From NCBI RefSeq assembly GCF_024170165.1, contig NZ_JALJXP010000008.1:248001-312000 (forward strand): a DNA stretch of 64,000 nucleotides. The letters run 5' to 3'. The translations under genes were made by a program, and so were the position numbers. Of this stretch, positions 16,656 to 25,688 are shown piece by piece. Below the pieces are notes generated by a model. That model searched no databases. It saw only the letters and a list, made by a program, of their open reading frames with translations, and was not told where the DNA came from. Positions within the stretch are counted from its first letter, which is position 1. Every line of letters starts with the position of its first letter. Origin of the DNA: Pseudomonas nitroreducens. GTDB lineage: Bacteria; Pseudomonadota; Gammaproteobacteria; Pseudomonadales; Pseudomonadaceae.

Positions 16656-18458
16656 TCAACCCTCCTTGGGCTGCGTCTCCGACGGGGTCAGGGCCGTGGC
16701 CGGCGTTTTGGCGTCCTTGGCGATTTCCTGCGGCGGCGTGGCCTGGTCCTGCGGCAGTTTGTCGAAGTCGTGCAGGCCGTCCTTGCGGTACGGGTCGCCG
16801 ATCCAGCGCGGCGTGGCGACGAACTGGCCGCTCACCAGGCTCTTGGCCGGCTCGTAGCGGTCGTAGCTGAGGCCGGCGAGGTCCGACAGGGTGTGGATCA
16901 GGTGCGAGCTGCTGTACGGACGGTTGGCCACCGCCTGCAGGTCGCGCGGGTGGTTGGTCTGCCAGCTCGGCGAGGTCCAGATCATGAACGGGATGGTGTA
17001 CATCGGCCGGGTCGGGTCCATCTCGTTGCGGCCCAGGCGGTCATGGTTGCCCGAGCTGTAGACATCCTCGCCATGGTCGGAGAGGTAGAGCATGAAGCCG
17101 TTGGCGTTGGACTCGTTGTAGCGCTTCATCAGGCTCGACACCACGAAGTCGTTGTAGCGCACCGCGTTGTCGTAGAAGTTGTAGGTCTCCACCTGGTCAT
17201 CCGACAGCGCCGACGGCACGCCCTGACGGTCCTTGAAGTAGGCGAACTCCTCGGGGTAGCGGTAGCGGTAGTCCATGTGCGTGCCAAGCAGGTGGATCAC
17301 GATGAACTTCTTCTGCGCCGGGTCGCGCAGTGCCTTCTCGAACGGCGCCAGGACCACGCCGTCGTACTGGCTGGCGTTCTGGTTGCGCTGGTTGTTCAGG
17401 TACGCCTGCTCATCCGTCTGCTGGGAGAAGGTGGTGAGCATGGTGTTGCGCTTGGTCATCGTCTGCTGGTTGGTGATCCAGAAGGTCTTGTAGCCCGCCT
17501 GTTTCATCAGGTTGATCAGCGACGGATCGGTGAGGAACCTGTCCGGGTTCTGCTCATCGCCGAAGGTGAGGATCTGCTGCATCACCTCGATGGTGTAGGG
17601 GCGCGGCGCGACTACGTTCTGGAACACGGTGAGGCCAAGGCCGCTGGCGGCGAGGGCGTCGAGGTTCGGCGTGGTTTCGCGGCCGTAGCCGTACAGGTGC
17701 ATGTGCTGGCGGGTGGTGGATTCGCCCAGCACCAGGACCAGGGTGCGCGGGTCGTTGCCGCTGCTGTCCTTGAGGTTCTGCAGGGGCGGCAGGGAGGCGT
17801 TCTGCTGCAGCAGCTTCTGCATGTTGTCCAGCTGCTGGCGGTACTGGACGTAGCCGACCACCAACTGCCACGGTACTGCCGGCTCCATGCGCGACTGCAC
17901 CTTTTCCACGGCCTGGGCGAAGGTGCGCTCCTGGGTGACCATCTGCTTGTAGAAGGGGTAGAACAGGTTCAGTACCACCAGCAGCACGGCCAGCGGCACG
18001 CGGGCATAGGCCGGCATGCGGATCGGGCGGATGCGCTTCCACAGCAGCACGGCGACCACGCTGTAGGCCAGCAATGCCAGGCACAGCCAGAGGCTGAAGT
18101 ACTGGCTGAAGTACTCGCCGGCCTCGGCGGTGTTCGACTCGAACATCACGAAGATGACGCTCTGCGAGAACTCCTGCTTGTAGATGCCGAAGTAGCTCAG
18201 GCCCACCAGCGAGGCGCCCCAGAGCACCAGGCCGATGACGGCGGCGATGCCCTTGGTGAAGCGCGGCAACAGCAGTGGCGGCGCCAGCCACAGGCTGCTG
18301 AGGAAGAAGGCATCACGGAACCCGGCAAAACCGGTGGTGCCGCTGAACAGGATCAGCGCCTGGGTGACGCCGGAGAAATACCAGAAGAACAGCAGGAGCC
18401 AGCCCAGGGCGGCCCAGTCCACGCGTTTGCGCGCTGCGGGGGATGTGGTGTTCGACAC
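16656..18458 (-). CDS. cptA: Phosphoethanolamine transferase, CptA-like (LPS modification)
   Basis: This 600-residue inner membrane enzyme has about five N-terminal transmembrane segments and a periplasmic alkaline-phosphatase-fold domain. The active-site region is LGESTTRQHMHLYGYGRETT (nucleophile T248/T249), followed by HLLGTHMDYRYRYP and LSDHGEDVYSSGNHDRLGRNE. The family transfers phosphoethanolamine from phosphatidylethanolamine to LPS; CptA acts on core heptose phosphate, though the acceptor here is inferred. The start is GTG (18458) with GAGG about 10 bases upstream. The C-terminal ~45 residues are polar and Pro/Thr-rich and may be disordered. It follows sel1-piuC on the same strand but also has its own promoter candidate at 18520-18549. 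Confidence 0.85.
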   Translation of the reverse strand: MSNTTSPAARKRVDWAALGWLLLFFWYFSGVTQALILFSGTTGFAGFRDAFFLSSLWLAPPLLLPRFTKGIAAVIGLVLWGASLVGLSYFGIYKQEFSQSVIFVMFESNTAEAGEYFSQYFSLWLCLALLAYSVVAVLLWKRIRPIRMPAYARVPLAVLLVVLNLFYPFYKQMVTQERTFAQAVEKVQSRMEPAVPWQLVVGYVQYRQQLDNMQKLLQQNASLPPLQNLKDSSGNDPRTLVLVLGESTTRQHMHLYGYGRETTPNLDALAASGLGLTVFQNVVAPRPYTIEVMQQILTFGDEQNPDRFLTDPSLINLMKQAGYKTFWITNQQTMTKRNTMLTTFSQQTDEQAYLNNQRNQNASQYDGVVLAPFEKALRDPAQKKFIVIHLLGTHMDYRYRYPEEFAYFKDRQGVPSALSDDQVETYNFYDNAVRYNDFVVSSLMKRYNESNANGFMLYLSDHGEDVYSSGNHDRLGRNEMDPTRPMYTIPFMIWTSPSWQTNHPRDLQAVANRPYSSSHLIHTLSDLAGLSYDRYEPAKSLVSGQFVATPRWIGDPYRKDGLHDFDKLPQDQATPPQEIAKDAKTPATALTPSETQPKEG

Positions 18459-18519
18459 TTGCGCCTCGTTGTTGCCAGGCGGCTGCCGAGTGCTCCGGCA
18501 GCCAGGGTAGCCGGCGATG

Positions 18520-18549
18520 CTAGCAAGGCGGGCGTGAAAATTACGTCAA
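18520..18549 (-). promoter_or_regulatory. sigma70-like promoter before cptA
   Basis: On the minus strand TTGACG (complement of 18544-549), an 18-base spacer and TGCTAG (complement of 18520-525) form a promoter about 60 bases before the GTG start. TTGCTA with a 17-base spacer is an alternative -10. Confidence 0.45.
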
Positions 18550-18555
18550 GGGACG

Positions 18556-19350
18556 TCAGAGAACGCCCATTTGCTGGGCAAGGGCGCGCAGATCCGACTC
18601 GTCGCCCAGTTCGGCGGCGCGCTGGTAGTACGCCAGGGTCAGCTCGCGCAGGCTTGGCGGCATCGATGCGGCGAGCTGCTCACGGGCCACGCGCAGGAAG
18701 TTGAGATTGCCACCTTCCAGCGCGCGCTCCAGCCAGATGCGCGCCGCTGGCAGGTCACCGCGTTCGGCGAGTACCGAGGCATGGCTGAACTGGCCGCGGA
18801 AGTCGCCGGCTTCGGCGGAGCGGCGGTACCACTGGTGCGCCGCGTCCAGATCGCGCGGCACCACCAGGCCTTCCTCGTGGAAGCGCCCGACCAGGTTCAT
18901 CGACTTGGCGTGGCCCAGGGCCGCGGCGCTCTGGTACAGCGCCAGCGCGCGGGCGTCGTCGCGTGCCACGCCGCGGCCGGTGGAAAGCAGGTTGGCGAGG
19001 TTGTACATCGCCCAGTCGAGCTTCTGCTGCGCGGCCATCGTGTAATGACGGGCGGCGCCGGCTTCGTCCTTCGCGCAGCCCCAGCCGTGCTCCAGGCAAC
19101 GTCCGAGCATGTTGCGCGCCATGGCGTGGCCGCGCTCGGCGGCGATGCCGAACCAGGTCAGGGCAAGGCCGATGTCCTGCTCGATGCCATGGCCGTCGAG
19201 GAGGATCTGTCCGAGCAGGGCCTGGGCCTCCAGGTCACCTTCGCGGGCACCGGTGACGATGAGGCGGGCGGTCTGCCGAGGATCATCGGCGAGCTGGCCG
19301 GTGAGGTCTTCGACGTTGATTTCTTCAGTGCGACGCAGGACGAAACTCAT
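18556..19350 (-). CDS. Sel1/TPR-repeat protein of the piu locus
   Basis: This 264-residue soluble protein consists of Sel1-like repeats from about residue 30 onward, for example AQALLGQILLDGHGIEQDIG, ARNMLGRCLEHGWGCAKDEA and AMYNLANLLSTGRGVARDDA. Such alpha/alpha repeats mediate protein-protein contacts; there is no signal peptide or catalytic motif. It begins 6 bases after the piuC stop codon and corresponds to the PA4516-type gene that accompanies piuC. It is probably iron-regulated together with piuC. A specific function is not known to me. Confidence 0.87.
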   Translation of the reverse strand: MSFVLRRTEEINVEDLTGQLADDPRQTARLIVTGAREGDLEAQALLGQILLDGHGIEQDIGLALTWFGIAAERGHAMARNMLGRCLEHGWGCAKDEAGAARHYTMAAQQKLDWAMYNLANLLSTGRGVARDDARALALYQSAAALGHAKSMNLVGRFHEEGLVVPRDLDAAHQWYRRSAEAGDFRGQFSHASVLAERGDLPAARIWLERALEGGNLNFLRVAREQLAASMPPSLRELTLAYYQRAAELGDESDLRALAQQMGVL

Positions 19351-19356
19351 GGCAGA

Positions 19357-20037
19357 TCAGACGTCCACCCAGCGGCGCAGCAGGTTGTGGTAGGTACCGG
19401 TCAGCTCGATCAGCGCCGGGTGGTCCGGCACGTCGCGGGTCAGCGCCTGGATCGACTGGTCCATCTGGAACAGCAGGGCGCGCTGGCTGTCTTCGCGCAC
19501 CAGGCTCTGGGTCCAGAAGAACGAGGCGATGCGTGCACCGCGGGTCACCGGGTTGACCTTGTGCAGGCTGGTGGCGGGGTAGAGCACCAGGTCGCCAGCC
19601 GGCAGCTTGACCTGCTGGGTGCCGTAGGTGTCCTGGATCACCAGTTCGCCGCCGTCGTAGTCCTCCGGATCGCTGAAGAACAGCGTCGAGGAGACGTCGG
19701 TGCGCACCCGCTCGCGGCCGCCCTGGGTGTCGCGCACGGCGTTGTCGATGTGGAAGTCGAACGAGCCACCGCCGGTGTAGCAGTTGAACAGCGGCGGGAA
19801 CACCTTGCTCGGCAGCGCGGCGGACTGGAACAGCGGGTTGCTCCACAGGCGCTGCAGCATGGCTTCGCCGATCTCGCGGGCCAGCGGGTGGTCCTGCGGC
19901 AGTTGCAGGTTGTGCTTGGCGCGGGACGACTGGTAGCCGGCGGTGACCTTGCCGTCGGCCCATTCGGCCTGTTCCAGGGCGGCGCGGATGCGCGTCACCT
20001 CATCGCGGGTGAACACGCCGGGAATGTGCAGCAGCAT
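19357..20037 (-). CDS. piuC: Fe(II)/2-oxoglutarate-dependent dioxygenase PiuC (PKHD-type)
   Basis: This 226-residue PKHD-type hydroxylase is the same length as P. aeruginosa PiuC. The iron ligands are visible as H96-I-D98 ([13 protein letters not shown]) and H159 (SLHKVNP), with R169 as the probable 2-oxoglutarate-binding arginine. In P. aeruginosa, piuC lies beside the siderophore receptor gene piuA and affects uptake of siderophore-conjugated antibiotics; its substrate is uncertain. Its start (20037) is 29 bases from a strong Fur-like site (20066-20084), which implies induction under iron limitation. Confidence 0.94.
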   Translation of the reverse strand: MLLHIPGVFTRDEVTRIRAALEQAEWADGKVTAGYQSSRAKHNLQLPQDHPLAREIGEAMLQRLWSNPLFQSAALPSKVFPPLFNCYTGGGSFDFHIDNAVRDTQGGRERVRTDVSSTLFFSDPEDYDGGELVIQDTYGTQQVKLPAGDLVLYPATSLHKVNPVTRGARIASFFWTQSLVREDSQRALLFQMDQSIQALTRDVPDHPALIELTGTYHNLLRRWVDV

Positions 20038-20065
20038 GGGCCGGTTCCATCAGATTCGATAATTT

Positions 20066-20084
20066 GCCAATGATAATGATTTGC
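20066..20084. promoter_or_regulatory. Fur box, piuC/piuA divergent region
   Basis: GCCAATGATAATGATTTGC matches 14 of 19 positions of the Fur consensus GATAATGATAATCATTATC by direct comparison. It lies 29 bases upstream of piuC and 155 bases upstream of piuA. A weaker AT-rich inverted sequence (GAATTGATACAAATTC, about 20171-20186) lies nearer to piuA and may be a second site. Confidence 0.75.
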
Positions 20085-20238
20085 AACAGATAGGTACAAC
20101 CGCCATACCCCTACTTCCGACAGGGAGAAAGTGTAAAAGTTGTAAATCATATGCGTATGGTAATGAATGTGAATTGATACAAATTCTCAGTTGCAATAAA
20201 TTGCGCGGCCTTCATGAGCCCCTGGGGAGGGAGTTTCG

Positions 20239-22545
20239 ATGTCGCGTCAATCCACCGAGTTCGCCGGCAGCAAGCCGCGCCTTCTAGTCAGCGCTGTCGG
20301 CGTGGCGATCACCGCCATGTCCGGCACCCACCTGGTCCACGCTGCCGAGGCGGCGCCGAAGCAGTCCGGCGAGGACGTGCTGTCCCTGGACGCCGACACT
20401 GTCGTCGGTGCGCAGCAGCAGGACCCGACCACCTACAACGTGGAGAAGTCCGCGTCGAAGAAGTACACCGCGCCGCTGCTGGATACGCCGCGCTCGGTCA
20501 CTGTGGTACCGCAGCAGGTGATCAAGGACACCGGCGCGCTGACCCTGCAGGATGCCCTGCGCACCGTACCGGGCATCACCTTCGGCGCCGGCGAGGGTGG
20601 CAACCCGACGGGCGACCGTCCGTTCATCCGTGGCTTCGACGCGCAGAGCGACACCTACGTCGACGGCGTGCGCGACACCGGCGCGCAATCGCGTGAAGTG
20701 TTCAACCTCGAGCAGATCGAAGTCAGCAAGGGCCCGAACTCGGCCTTCGGCGGCCGCGGCTCGGCCGGTGGCAGCCTGAACCTGATCAGCAAGCAGGCCA
20801 AGGCCGGCAACTTCACCGACGGTAGCTTCACCTACGGTTCCGACCAGACCCGTCGCTACACCCTGGACACCAACCAGGAGTTCCTCGACGGCAACGCCGC
20901 CTTCCGCCTGAACCTGATGACCCACGACCAGAACGTCGCCGGTCGCCAGGCCGTGGACGCCAGCCGCTGGGGCATCGCGCCGTCCGTGACCTTCGGCCTC
21001 AACGGCCCGACCCGCGTCACCGTCAGCCACTACCACCTGGAAAGCGACGACACCCCGGACTCGGGCATCCCGTACGCCAAGAGCGCCGACCGCAGCAAGC
21101 ACAACCCCGACAAGCCGGTGAACGTCGACCGCGACAACTACTACGGCCTCGAGGATCGCGACTTCCAGAAGAGCCGCATCGATACCAGCACCATCACCTT
21201 CGAGCACGATTTCAACGATGCCCTGAGCCTGCGCAACACCCTGCGCTACGGCACCGCGCACCAGGACTACATCTGGACCCAGCCTGACGACAGCCAGGGC
21301 AACATCAACAACGGCACCGTCTGGCGCCGCAACAACAACCGCATCAGTACCACCACCACCGCGACCAACCAGACCGACCTGTTCGGCGAGTTCTACGTTG
21401 CCGGCTTCAAGAACAGCTTCACCACCGGCCTGGAGTTCACCCGCGAAGACAGCAAGCGCGACGGCTACACGGTGAACACCAACACCGGCTCCAGCGCTGG
21501 CGCCAACAAGTGCCGCCCGGCCATCGTCGGCGCGCCCAGCGGCTACAACTGCACCAGCCTGGAAAACCCCAATCCGCACGACCCGTGGAACGGCAGCATC
21601 ACCCGCAACTACAAGCCGCTGAACACCGTCGGCACCACCAAGGCGATCTACGGCTTCGACACCATCGACCTGAACGAGCAATGGCAGGTCAACGTCGGCG
21701 CGCGTTTCGACAGCTTCGAGACCACCGCGAAGAACCACGGCGTTACCCCGACCACCAAGTTCGAGGACAGCTCGAGCTTCTGGAACTGGCAGGCCGGCGT
21801 GGTCTTCAAACCGGCGCCCAACGGCAGCATCTACGCTTCCTACGCGACTTCGGCGACGCCGCCCGGCTCGATGCTGGACAACGGTGACACCGGCAACGCC
21901 GTGGATACCTTCGCGGTGAAGAACAACCTGGAGCCCGAAGAAACCACCAACTATGAAATCGGCACCAAGTGGAACTTCCTCGACGAGCGCCTGGAACTGA
22001 CTGCGGCGATCTTCCGCACCGACAAGGACAACACCCGCGTACTGGTCGCCAACCAGACCTACGACAACGCCGGTCAGTCCCGCGTCGACGGCATCGAGCT
22101 GTCCGCCAGCGGCAAGCTCACCGACAAGTGGAAAGTCTTCGCCGGCTACAGCTACCTCGACAGCGAACTGGTCAAGGCGGGCAAGTCCGGTCGTAGCGGC
22201 ACGGTGAACGCCACCGCCGCCTCCAACGACGGCAACCAGATGCCCAACACCCCGGAAAACAGCTTCAGCCTGTGGACCACCTACGACGTCCTGCCCAACG
22301 CCACCATCGGCGGCGGCACCTTCTACGTCGACAAGGTCTACGGCGACGTGGCCAACACCATGTACGTCCCGGACTACTGGCGCTACGACGCGATGGCCGC
22401 CTACAAGCTGAGCAAGAACGTCGACTTCCAGCTCAACGTGCAGAACGTCTTCGACAAGCAGTACTTCGACAAGGCCTACGCCTCGCACTATGCGTCGCAG
22501 GCGGCCGGCCGCACCGTGCTGCTGTCCACCAACTTCCACTTCTAA
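20239..22545 (+). CDS. piuA: TonB-dependent siderophore receptor PiuA
   Basis: This 768-residue outer membrane receptor imports a ferric siderophore, using TonB energy. An N-terminal signal peptide ends near LVHAAEA. The plug domain (about residues 60-180) contains PRSVTVVPQQVIKDTGALTL, VPGITFGAGEGGNPTGDRPF and SKGPNSAFGGRGSAGGSLNL. The beta-barrel ends in the typical aromatic C-terminus STNFHF. It is preceded by GGGGAGGGAG and followed by a strong terminator (22569-22604). Related PiuA proteins admit catechol-bearing drugs such as cefiderocol. Divergence from piuC with a shared Fur region supports iron control. Confidence 0.95.
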   Translation: MSRQSTEFAGSKPRLLVSAVGVAITAMSGTHLVHAAEAAPKQSGEDVLSLDADTVVGAQQQDPTTYNVEKSASKKYTAPLLDTPRSVTVVPQQVIKDTGALTLQDALRTVPGITFGAGEGGNPTGDRPFIRGFDAQSDTYVDGVRDTGAQSREVFNLEQIEVSKGPNSAFGGRGSAGGSLNLISKQAKAGNFTDGSFTYGSDQTRRYTLDTNQEFLDGNAAFRLNLMTHDQNVAGRQAVDASRWGIAPSVTFGLNGPTRVTVSHYHLESDDTPDSGIPYAKSADRSKHNPDKPVNVDRDNYYGLEDRDFQKSRIDTSTITFEHDFNDALSLRNTLRYGTAHQDYIWTQPDDSQGNINNGTVWRRNNNRISTTTTATNQTDLFGEFYVAGFKNSFTTGLEFTREDSKRDGYTVNTNTGSSAGANKCRPAIVGAPSGYNCTSLENPNPHDPWNGSITRNYKPLNTVGTTKAIYGFDTIDLNEQWQVNVGARFDSFETTAKNHGVTPTTKFEDSSSFWNWQAGVVFKPAPNGSIYASYATSATPPGSMLDNGDTGNAVDTFAVKNNLEPEETTNYEIGTKWNFLDERLELTAAIFRTDKDNTRVLVANQTYDNAGQSRVDGIELSASGKLTDKWKVFAGYSYLDSELVKAGKSGRSGTVNATAASNDGNQMPNTPENSFSLWTTYDVLPNATIGGGTFYVDKVYGDVANTMYVPDYWRYDAMAAYKLSKNVDFQLNVQNVFDKQYFDKAYASHYASQAAGRTVLLSTNFHF

Positions 22546-22568
22546 GGCCGCGCGTCTCTGGCGACCTG

Positions 22569-22604
22569 CCCCGGCCGATGCTCCTCGGCCGGGGCTTTTC
22601 TTTG
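22569..22604 (+). terminator. piuA terminator
   Basis: CCCCGGCCGA (22569-578), loop TGCTCC and TCGGCCGGGG (585-594) form a perfect 10-bp stem followed by CTTTTCTTTG, 24 bases after the piuA stop. Confidence 0.93.
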
Positions 22605-22668
22605 TCCGGGGCTGGCGCCCGTTCGGCGAAGGTAAGGCCAGGGTAAAGATTGTTAAATCGGCTGCGCT

Positions 22669-22686
22669 TGCGAGCCATTCTCATTA
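22669..22686. promoter_or_regulatory. Fur-like site before piuB
   Basis: The sequence TGCGAGCCATTCTCATTA reads TAATGAGAATGGCTCGCA on the other strand. It resembles the AATGAGAATnATTCTCATT form of Fur sites in one good half and one degenerate half. It lies 44 bases before the GTG start of the reductase gene. Confidence 0.55.
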
Positions 22687-22729
22687 AAATGCCCGCCCTG
22701 CGTGAAGGGTCTGCGAAGGTGAAGCCGCG

Positions 22730-25282
22730 GTGTTGAAGAAAGTCCTGTTCCAGTTGCATTGGCTGTTCGGTATCAGCGCAGGTCTGGTGCTGGCGCTGAT
22801 GGGCATCACCGGGGCGATGCTGTCGTTCCAGGATGAAATCCTGCGCGCCATCAACCCCGAGAGCCTGGTGGTGGAAAAGCGCGCCGAAGCCGTGCTGCCG
22901 ATGGACGAACTGATCCGCCGGGTGGAGAGCGCCGAGCCGGGCAAGAAGGTTTCCTTCCTCTGGCTGAAGACCGAGGGTGTAGAGTCCGCACGCCTCTTCT
23001 TCAGCCCGCCGCCGGGCCAGCGTCGCGGCGAATCGCGCTATGTCGACCCTTACACCGCTGAAGCCCTGCCCGCACCAGTGGGCGAGGGCGCCTTCATGTT
23101 CATCATGCAGCTGCACCGCTTCCTCGCTGCCGGCGAAGTCGGCCAGCGCATCACCGCGGCCTGCACCCTGATCCTGATCTTCTTCTGCCTTTCCGGCCTG
23201 TACCTGCGCTGGCCGCGCAAGGCATTGAACTGGCGCACCTGGCTGACCTTCGACTGGCGCAAGAAGGGCCGCGCCTTCAACTGGGACCTGCATGCCGTGG
23301 TCGGCACCTGGTGCCTGGTGTTCTACCTGCTGGCCGCGCTGACCGGCCTGTACTGGTCCTACGAGTGGTACCGCAACGGCCTGTTCAAGCTGCTCGACGA
23401 CGCCCCTGCCGGCCAGGCCAAGGGCGGCCAGCGTGGCGGTGGTAAACGCGGTCCGGCGCCCGAGGGCCCGCCGCCAGTGGTGGATGCCACTGCCATCTGG
23501 AACACCGTCGCGCAGACCGGCGGCCCCAACATGACCGCCTACAACCTGCGCCTGCCGCCGGTAAAGGGCCAGCCGGCCACCGTGTTCTACCTCCTCGATG
23601 ACGCAGCCCATGAGCGCGCCTTCAACGAGATGACCATCGACCCGGCCAGCGGCAAGCTGCTCAAGCACCGCCGCTACAACGACAGCAGCGCCGGCAAGCA
23701 ACTGCTGACCAGCGTCTACGCCCTGCACGTGGGCAGCTACTTCGGCCTCACCGGGCGCATCCTGATGATGCTCGCCAGCCTGAGCATGCCGTTGTTCTTC
23801 ATCACCGGCTGGCTGCTCTACCTCGACCGCCGCCGCAAGAAGCGCGCCGCGCAGGCCGCCCGAGGCGAACTGGACAACAACGCCGGTGGCGCCGACTCCT
23901 GGCTGGTGGGCTACGCCAGCCAGAGCGGCTTCGCCGAACAACTGGCGTGGCAGAGCGCCGGCCAGCTGCAGGCTGCCGGGCTGCCGGTGCGCGTCGAACC
24001 GCTGGGCAAACTGGATCGCGCGCAGCTGGAGCAGACCCGCAACGCGCTGTTCGTGGTCAGCACCTTCGGCGAAGGTGAAGCGCCGGACAGCGCCCGTGGC
24101 TTCGAGCGCCAGGTGCTTGGCCAGACCCTCGGCCTCAATGACCTGCGTTTCGCCGTTCTCGCCCTGGGCGACCGCCAGTACGAACACTTCTGCGGCTTCG
24201 CCCGGCGCATGCAGGGCTGGCTGCAAGGGCAGGGCGCGCGCCCGCTGTTCGATGGCGTGGAAGTCGACAACGGCGATGCCGCCGCGCTGCACGACTGGCA
24301 GGTCCGTCTGGCCGAACTCTCCGGCGCCGCGCCGCAAGTGGCGTTCACTGCACCAGCTTTCGAGGTCTGGACGCTGAGCGGTCGCGAACACCTCAACCCC
24401 GGCAGCCAGGGCGAATCCACCTGGCTGCTGCGCCTCACCGCGCCGAACGATTCGCAGATCGACTGGGCTGCCGGCGACCTGGTGGAAATCGTCCCGCGCC
24501 AGCCTGACTTCCTCGTTGCCCGCTGGCTCGAACGCCTCGGCCTCGATGGCACCGCCAAGGTGCAGGTGGATGGCCTGGCCATGCCGCTGCAGGACGCCCT
24601 GGCCGGCTGCCTGCTACCGGGCAACCTCGAACACCTGGTCGGCCAGCATGGCCAGGCGGTGTATGACGCGCTGATCAAGCTCTCGGTGCGCCAGTACTCC
24701 ATCGCCTCGCTGCGCAGCGCAGGCACCCTGGAGCTGATCGTCCGCCAGGAACAACATGCTGACGGCTCGCTGGGTATCTGCTCCGGCTGGCTCACCGAGT
24801 ACCTGCCCGAGGGCGGCAGCCTGCTGCTGCGCCTGCGGCGCAACCGCAGCTTCCACCTGACCGAGGAGGATCGCCCGCTGATCCTGATCGGCAACGGCAC
24901 CGGTATCGCCGGCTTGCGCGCACTGCTGCAGGCGAGCGTGGCCGAGGGCCGCTCGCGCAACTGGCTGCTGTTCGGCGAGCGCAATATCGCCCATGACTTC
25001 TATTGCCGCGAGGAACTGGAAGGCCTGCTGGCGCGCGGTGAACTGCAGCGCCTGGACGTCGCCTTCTCCCGCGACCAGGCCGAGAAGGTCTACGTGCAGG
25101 ACCGCCTGCGCGCCAGCGGCGAAGTGCTCGCCCAGTGGCTCGACGACGGCGCGGCGATCTACGTCTGCGGCAGCCTGCAGGGCATGGCCGAAGGCGTCGA
25201 CCGCGCCCTGCGCGAAATGCTGGGCGACGCCGAGGTCGATGCGCTGCTGGAGAGCGGACGCTATCGCCGCGACGTGTATTGA
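22730..25282 (+). CDS. piuB: PiuB-like inner-membrane ferric reductase (PepSY + flavodoxin + FAD/NADPH modules)
   Basis: This 850-residue protein probably reduces ferric siderophores or iron at the inner membrane. The N-terminal ~380 residues are a PepSY-TM region with about four membrane helices and conserved histidines (LHRFLAAGEVGQRI, ALHVGSYFG). From ~389 there is a flavodoxin-like FMN domain (YASQSGFAEQLAWQSAGQLQ, FVVSTFGEGEAPDSARGFER). The C-terminal ferredoxin-NADP-reductase module has RQYSIAS (~653, FAD) and GNGTGIAGLRALL (~720, NADPH). The start is GTG; TTG one codon later is possible. It follows piuA with its own Fur-like site and corresponds to PA4513 next to piuA in PAO1. Confidence 0.88.
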   Translation: MLKKVLFQLHWLFGISAGLVLALMGITGAMLSFQDEILRAINPESLVVEKRAEAVLPMDELIRRVESAEPGKKVSFLWLKTEGVESARLFFSPPPGQRRGESRYVDPYTAEALPAPVGEGAFMFIMQLHRFLAAGEVGQRITAACTLILIFFCLSGLYLRWPRKALNWRTWLTFDWRKKGRAFNWDLHAVVGTWCLVFYLLAALTGLYWSYEWYRNGLFKLLDDAPAGQAKGGQRGGGKRGPAPEGPPPVVDATAIWNTVAQTGGPNMTAYNLRLPPVKGQPATVFYLLDDAAHERAFNEMTIDPASGKLLKHRRYNDSSAGKQLLTSVYALHVGSYFGLTGRILMMLASLSMPLFFITGWLLYLDRRRKKRAAQAARGELDNNAGGADSWLVGYASQSGFAEQLAWQSAGQLQAAGLPVRVEPLGKLDRAQLEQTRNALFVVSTFGEGEAPDSARGFERQVLGQTLGLNDLRFAVLALGDRQYEHFCGFARRMQGWLQGQGARPLFDGVEVDNGDAAALHDWQVRLAELSGAAPQVAFTAPAFEVWTLSGREHLNPGSQGESTWLLRLTAPNDSQIDWAAGDLVEIVPRQPDFLVARWLERLGLDGTAKVQVDGLAMPLQDALAGCLLPGNLEHLVGQHGQAVYDALIKLSVRQYSIASLRSAGTLELIVRQEQHADGSLGICSGWLTEYLPEGGSLLLRLRRNRSFHLTEEDRPLILIGNGTGIAGLRALLQASVAEGRSRNWLLFGERNIAHDFYCREELEGLLARGELQRLDVAFSRDQAEKVYVQDRLRASGEVLAQWLDDGAAIYVCGSLQGMAEGVDRALREMLGDAEVDALLESGRYRRDVY

Positions 25283-25303
25283 TCCGCAGTTGGGCCTAGC
25301 CAA

Positions 25304-25424
25304 TCGCGAACGGAGTCCGCTCCTACGCCTGGTTTGAGTGGGTTTTGTAGGAGCGAGCTTGCTCGCGAACGGATTCCCCGGCGGCTCCGGTGTGGGGCGG
25401 GTTCGCGAGCAAGCTCGCTCCTAC
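25304..25424. repeat. REP fragment plus REPIN (GTAGGAGCGAGCTTGCTCGC family)
   Basis: A single REP of the ..GGAGTCCGCTCCTAC type (25304-25326) precedes a full REPIN. Its arm TTGTAGGAGCGAGCTTGCTC plus GCGAAC (25345-25370) has an exact inverse at 25401-25424. The single REP has the same GGAGTCCGCTCCTA core as the REPIN embedded in the gene at 1026-3071. Confidence 0.9.
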
Positions 25425-25448
25425 CCGATAGTCCTGCGCCCGGATCAG

Positions 25449-25563
25449 CCCTCACCCTAACCCTCTCCCAGGGGAGAGGGGACCGCGCGGTGCAGGATGA
25501 AGCTGTAGCGTCAGCCGGCACAATCTGCCCCCTCTCCCTGAGGGAGAGGGCTGGGGTGAGGGG
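25449..25563. repeat. CCCTCTCCC-type REP pair (inverted)
   Basis: Copy one (25449-25481) contains CCTCACCCTAACCCTCTCCC and copy two (25528-25563) contains CCCTCTCCCTGAGGGAGAGG, in inverse orientation. With the neighbouring GTAGGAGC-type REPs it fills the 406-bp gap between piuB and lpxO, so two unrelated REP families sit side by side. Confidence 0.8.
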
Positions 25564-25642
25564 GAAAGCGCTAACACGAAGTGATCCAGGGAAAAGACAG
25601 TTGCTCCCACATCGCCGGCAACGCTTCCACTGAGCCAAAACC

Positions 25643-25678
25643 AAAAGGCCCCCGCGTTTGCGGAGGCCTTTGTTGTTT
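25643..25678. terminator. lpxO terminator (possibly bidirectional)
   Basis: AAAGGCC-C-CCGC (25644-655), loop GTTT and GCGG-A-GGCCTTT (660-671) form a stem with one mismatch. It is flanked by AAAACCAAAA on the left and GTTGTTT on the right, so it can terminate the leftward lpxO transcript and rightward read-through. Confidence 0.8.
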
Positions 25679-25688
25679 CAGGGGCGGC

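Noticed and set aside
20171-20186. Second full Fur box nearer to piuA
   Set aside because: GAATTGATACAAATTC matches the Fur consensus at only about half of the positions, so it is mentioned as weak and not listed as a site.
14622-25563. CRISPR array or tandem repeats
   Set aside because: The repeats are paired inverted REP units in separate gaps with no regular direct-repeat/spacer structure and no cas genes.
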